Shown: positions 60,245 through 64,000 of the stretch, in pieces | How the letters are laid out: every line of letters starts with the position of its first letter | Numbering within the stretch: position 1 is the first letter of the stretch | From: Diphasiastrum complanatum | Lineage: Eukaryota > Streptophyta > Lycopodiopsida > Lycopodiales > Lycopodiaceae | Length of the DNA: 64,000 nt | Direction: 5' to 3' | Assembly: GCA_029204225.1 (NCBI GenBank) | Contig: MU832248.1 | Coordinates: 1-64,000 of the forward strand | Program-made: the position numbers and the translations under genes | Notes under the pieces: model-generated | What the model was told of the DNA's origin: nothing | Databases searched by the model: none | What the model saw: the letters and a program-made list of their open reading frames with translations, nothing else

Positions 60245-60370
60245 AGAAAGGGCATTTCCGAACAAATGGCATCGGAATTGAGCTGCAAATGGTCTTGTGG
60301 GTTCGTGTCGAGCCCACGAACTTGTGGACACCTCCTGTCCGAAGTTCTGACCGTTTTTTTACTGAATTTT
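58620..60370 (+). repeat. Tandem satellite, unit about 340-355 bp
   Basis: GTAGTCCATTTAGTGGCA recurs at 58,836, 59,175, 59,529, 59,879 and 60,004. GAATTGAGCTRCAAATGG recurs at about 58,897, 59,238, 59,590, 59,938, 60,064 and 60,275. Spacing is 339-354 bp except for a shortened unit near 59,975 (about 125 bp). Each unit contains TCGATGGGCCTAGAATCCCA and AACGGACTCCGTTCGGCGAC. The last unit has its middle replaced by a CT tract. All open frames inside are repeat by-products. Confidence 0.9.
60173..60240 (+). repeat. (CT)34 microsatellite inside the satellite
   Basis: Uninterrupted CT units lie between CGTTTTCGGATGCAT and GTGCAGAAAGGGC, replacing about 200 bases of a satellite unit. Confidence 0.95.
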
Positions 60371-60419
60371 GACTGATCCCACTCTTGATCCTCAGCAGCA
60401 CTTGAACTTGTTAGCATGT

Positions 60420-61263
60420 GGAAGACGTTCTTATAGAGTAAGCCAGCTGCCTTCGCGTGTTTTAGTTTCTGTGATCTTTATCTTCAGCTGTAGCAGCTGA
60501 AACCTTTTGGAGCTGTTATGATCTGCTCCATCGTAGTGCTCCATATGGAAATGTGAGATGCTATTGTAGGCTTTGGACTTGATTTTGTGGGACTGAGATG
60601 GAAATTTTAAGTGAAGAGGAGATGCTTAGCTTGTTTATGGATGAAAGGACTCCTGTTCATTACCCTTTGAGACCTCCTCCACAAATCTCATTATCCTAAA
60701 CTCCCTTTTTCTAAAACCGGACAACATGTTCATATCATACAACGGTCAAGTGGCTTAATCTTTTTATTATGTTTTTGTTGTGATGTGCAAAGTGTGGGTG
60801 CCTATGTGCTTTGTCTATGTCTATAGAATAAGGAGAAAGCTTGAGACTCCAAGACTCGAGATACATCTCGATTCATTTCCTTTCACGTGATATAAATGAC
60901 TATAAGTAAAGTGTTGCCTATGTGACCTTTCTAACAGAAAGAATGTCAAATTTGAGCTCCTACTTTAATTTGTACTTTGTGACTTGTTGTGTGGTTGGCA
61001 ACTGCATAAGCAATGGATTATACATGTCTCTAATCTCTACAACATAGAGAGCAGTGTGGGTAGTGGAGGGAAATGCAAAAAAAACGTAACAAAATGCATA
61101 AGCAATTCCCCTACATTTGCTAGAAAACCAAATAAAATATATATAAGCAATTCTGTTGATTGTGCTAGGGAGATATCATACAATAGACTATACAGGAAAA
61201 ACAACCTCTTAAAAGGACAATAGATAACTTGAAATGAATGAAAATATCAGCCACCTCTATGTA

Positions 61264-61340
<77 letters not shown>

Positions 61341-62395
61341 CGTAGCCTCGACGTCTCATTTTTCGTTGTTCTCTTGACTTTTCGACACACAAGGATGGAT
61401 TCCGTGATCGCCATCAGTTTCTCTTGTTTTCTGTGATCCCAAACTTGCCCTATGTCGTTTTTCTTCCACTATTTTTGGGGACTCATGATGGTGTTTCTTC
61501 ATCGGGACCATTAGATATGTGCACATCTTTCCATGCCTTGTGCTGCTGCCTTTTGCTCGGCAGCGCATTTGGGATTGCTTGCCTTTTGGTGTATTCTTGC
61601 ATTTGCTTTTGATCCCTGAGCGATAATGTTCCATTTGTGTTTCCACCTCTTGCAAATTTCGTTTACTTTTTTCATTTTGGTTTAGGGTTCGGGGTTATAG
61701 GAACAACCCCAAATGCTCTTTGACTCTGAATATGGCTCTCTTAGTCTACATCAGTACTCCATTCTCTCATTCTTTCGATCCTATAGAGATTCTCCCTACA
61801 ACGATCCCTCTTCTTTCAAAAACGACGATCCACAAACACATTCTTTGCAACAACCACACAAACTCTCTTTTTCAGCCAGGATCCAGTGACGTAAATGATC
61901 AAAACTCGGCTCTCAACAACGTTTGAAGGTTCCAACTGGTAATCGAGCACTCTCTCTCAGATTGAACAACACAAATGCATAAGAACTGAGACACTCCGTC
62001 AACCTACTTCATTATGCCATTCTTTGGGGAATATGGATCCATTGTTTCCTCCATGACAAATGCAAGAGCTCTGGACTTAGCCTTTTGTACACACAAATGC
62101 TTTATTGAGGAGCTTGCTGGCATCTAGCATGAATTGACGACATATGGCAGATTGCCTCACAAATGTTTTGCCTGAATGATTATGACGACGGCTGAATACC
62201 CGGCAAGAGCAGCTATCATAGCTGAGACAGCCGAAACCGACTGTGACCTTATGCTAAACTCAGATCTGTAAGCTCTTATGCTTTGCTACACCTCCCAACA
62301 GACTATGTCATGCATGCACGATGATCACCCCTTCCATTGGCTGCCCATAAGCACTTACCTCTGTGATCTCCTTGGAAACAGTAGGGTGATTCGAG
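60420..62395. other. Intergenic DNA with microsatellites, no recognisable gene
   Basis: No protein motif is seen. A (GT)10 tract at 61,265-61,284 runs directly into (GA)27 at 61,285-61,338. Open frames at 60,984, 61,655 (minus) and 61,720 have no recognisable similarity. Confidence 0.5.
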
Positions 62396-62400
62396 GTAGC

Positions 62401-62402
<2 letters not shown>

Positions 62403-62446
<44 letters not shown>
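62403..62446 (+). repeat. (GA)22 microsatellite
   Basis: Uninterrupted GA units, followed by GTGTGTGTG after CTGTTT. Confidence 0.95.
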
Positions 62447-62447
<1 letters not shown>

Positions 62448-62834
62448 GTTTGTGTGTGTGTGCCATTACAAAGCGGTGAGAGTCATGCCATTTGCTTAAT
62501 GACGATCAATCCAAGCTTTCCTGATGAATACTTTCGGTGTTCATGTTTCACTTTGCCATTGCATTAGTTCGCTACTTAACTTCATTTATGTTTTCTGCTT
62601 CTCGGTGAATTGAATATGGTCATCTTTGTTGTCATTGCTGTCTCAAGAAAATGGTAAGGATTTTCAAATCCGTTAAAGAATTGGCTTCTTTTGAGAAAAA
62701 TAGCTCGTCCATGTTTCACGCTCGAGTCTGCGAGGAGGACTTGTATGTCACACATACAGTGAAAAGCGTCATTTTATATATTACGAACGTAGTCTCACAA
62801 ATACAATGAAAAGTGTCATCTGATATATTACGAA

Positions 62835-63110
62835 CATATTATTGCTGCGTATTTTGTGATAGCGTATCTCTTTAGTAGGAAGAACTGCTTCCATGGTATT
62901 TTGCTGCCTAGTCTGTGATAGTGTGCCTGTTTATTACAAAGAAATGCTTCTGTGGATGGTCTCACGGTAATATTCATGCCGTCTCTTCTGTGATAGCGTG
63001 TTTCTGTATTTTGGAAGGCCTGCTTCCATGGATGGTTTCTTGGTGATATTATTGCTACTTGTTCTGTGATAGCGTGTCTCCTTACTGCTTCCATGGATAG
63101 CTTCATAATC
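62835..63110 (+). repeat. Four diverged tandem units of about 60-65 bp
   Basis: Each unit has TCTGTGATAGCGTGT (or TTGTGATAGCGTAT, CTGTGATAGTGTGC) followed 25-35 bases later by CTGCTTCCATGGATGG or a variant. Copies start near 62,851, 62,911, 62,978 and 63,062. Confidence 0.75.
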
Positions 63111-63378
63111 CATTTCATGTGCTTGTCATTTAAATTCATAAATCATGTCTTGTACAACAATCCACATCATGGATAGAATTCAAAATGACAAAATCCACAA
63201 TTACAACAGATCGAAAAGACATTGCGACTTCTCATAAACACTATTGTGGATCTAGTCATTAGATTTTATTTTCGATGAAGTCTGAGCATCCTGCTCATAT
63301 ATCAGATCGCTGGCTACAAAGCTTCAAAGCTTCAATGATGTCAGATTTCCATCGAAAGATAGAGCATTCTTCTTCTCT

Positions 63379-63464
63379 GTCAAACAGAGAATGGTTGACT
63401 CAAATGTGTGCATTCATAAGTGTCAAACAGAGAATGGTTGACTCAAATGTGTGCATTCATAAGT
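63379..63464 (+). repeat. Tandem duplication of 43 bp
   Basis: TGTCAAACAGAGAATGGTTG and the following 23 bases occur twice head to tail without difference, so the duplication is recent. Confidence 0.95.
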
Positions 63465-63534
63465 GTGGTGGATTCTCAGCAAGTGGTACCTTGACTGGCC
63501 TCTGTTTTTAGCGATGGATGGCAATATGGAAAAG

Positions 63535-63890
63535 CTTCGATCCTTTCGGAAGCTTCAGACATCTGAATGAGTGTCTTTGTGGAACGCAACTACTCTATAT
63601 TGGAGCAGTGGCCTCTGGGATGGACACACCTATACTGGCGTTCCTGAGATGACATCCAACTTTATCTACAACTTCGCCTTCGTGAATGATTCTAGACATC
63701 CTTACTTCACATGGATTGAAAAGCATGTTCTGTCGCATTCATTACACTCGAGTATGAAAGCATCATTCGCGCTCGCATTTGGGACAGTTCTAACACCAAC
63801 TGGTACATAATCTTTACACAACCCAAGAATCAATAATTTATGCGATGTAGATCATCTTTGTGGACAGAACGGCTAGCATTTTGTACGTCG
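63535..63890 (+). pseudogene. S-locus glycoprotein domain fragment of a G-type lectin receptor kinase
   Basis: The frame at 63,571-63,810 reads SLWNATTLYWSSGLWDGHTY, TGVPEMTSNFIYNFAFVND and PYFTWIEKH, the first half of the S-locus glycoprotein domain (WNG..YW.SG.W.G...G.PEM). After a frame change it continues as TQPKNQ and CDVDHLCGQNG with a TAG, the Cys-containing second half. Upstream SFRKLQTSE ends in TGA at 63,567. No B-lectin, PAN or kinase domain is seen before the window edge. With two stops and a frame change it is a pseudogene or fragment. Confidence 0.75.
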
Positions 63891-64000
63891 GTTGAATGTT
63901 CAATCCCAAAGTTGCCGTGTTCAATCTTCACACCAAACTCAATTCTGTTAGTGAGTTTTATAAACCAATCCTCCCTCCATGTACGCTAGCGTTCAAGAAT

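Noticed and set aside
58620-60370. CRISPR-like array
   Set aside because: Units are about 350 bp, tandem without unique spacers, in plant DNA.
59002-60417. Many open frames of 60-160 codons on both strands
   Set aside because: They are by-products of the roughly 350-bp satellite and the CT tract; the same peptide recurs in each unit and there are Arg-Glu or Leu-Ser runs.
61356-61655. Minus-strand 99-codon frame
   Set aside because: No recognisable motif; adjacent to a GA/GT microsatellite and without conserved context.

Overview
The window is AT-rich, repeat-dense nuclear DNA of a land plant. The evidence is plant-type Ty1/copia and Ty3/gypsy LTR retrotransposons primed by initiator-Met or Asp tRNA, an S-locus glycoprotein domain from a lectin receptor kinase, a CENH3-like histone pseudogene and Helitron-type ends. 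Intron-containing DNA-methyltransferase copies and a Penelope-like retroelement point, with low confidence, to a non-flowering plant such as a fern. I see no prokaryotic operon, rRNA, tRNA or CRISPR array. Very little here is a live host gene; one unidentified first exon at 44,926 is the best candidate.

Layout. 1-3.5 kb: fragments of two copia elements in opposite orientation. 3.5-8.5 kb (copy A) and 17.0-27.2 kb (copy B): two decayed copies of a multi-exon unit that encodes a ParB/sulfiredoxin-like segment followed by a class-beta amino-methyltransferase (N4-cytosine/N6-adenine type). Both have a long inverted repeat at the 5' side, many copies of the palindrome TATGCTNAGCATA in hairpin and introns, and a copia polypurine tract plus LTR directly at the 3' side. 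Copy B abuts a LINE reverse-transcriptase fragment and is split by a young, complete-ended copia element (20,006-25,435). Copy A keeps the unoccupied version of that insertion site. 8.5-16 kb: LTR remnants, a motif cluster, the CENH3-like pseudogene at about 10.0-10.4 kb and a dead copia pol. 27.4-36.8 kb: truncated copia pieces and the 5' half of a Ty3/gypsy element inserted in a copia gag. 36.8-42.4 kb: a copia-derived element with intact gag-protease and a patchwork 450-residue ORF in place of normal pol. 42.4-46.3 kb: mostly non-coding, with an irregular minisatellite and the unidentified exon. 46.3-54.6 kb: a Penelope-like element split by a copia element (48,044-53,250) with a perfect 5-bp target duplication and the reading frame resuming on the other side; a second PLE 3' fragment lies at 56 kb. 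56.4-64 kb: fold-back elements with iterated palindromes in their ends, two facing Helitron 3' termini, a roughly 350-bp satellite, microsatellites and a receptor-kinase fragment.

The most unusual content is the ParB-like/methyltransferase unit with its palindromes, lying just upstream of a copia polypurine tract in both copies. All assignments are by eye from motifs; no search or alignment was run.
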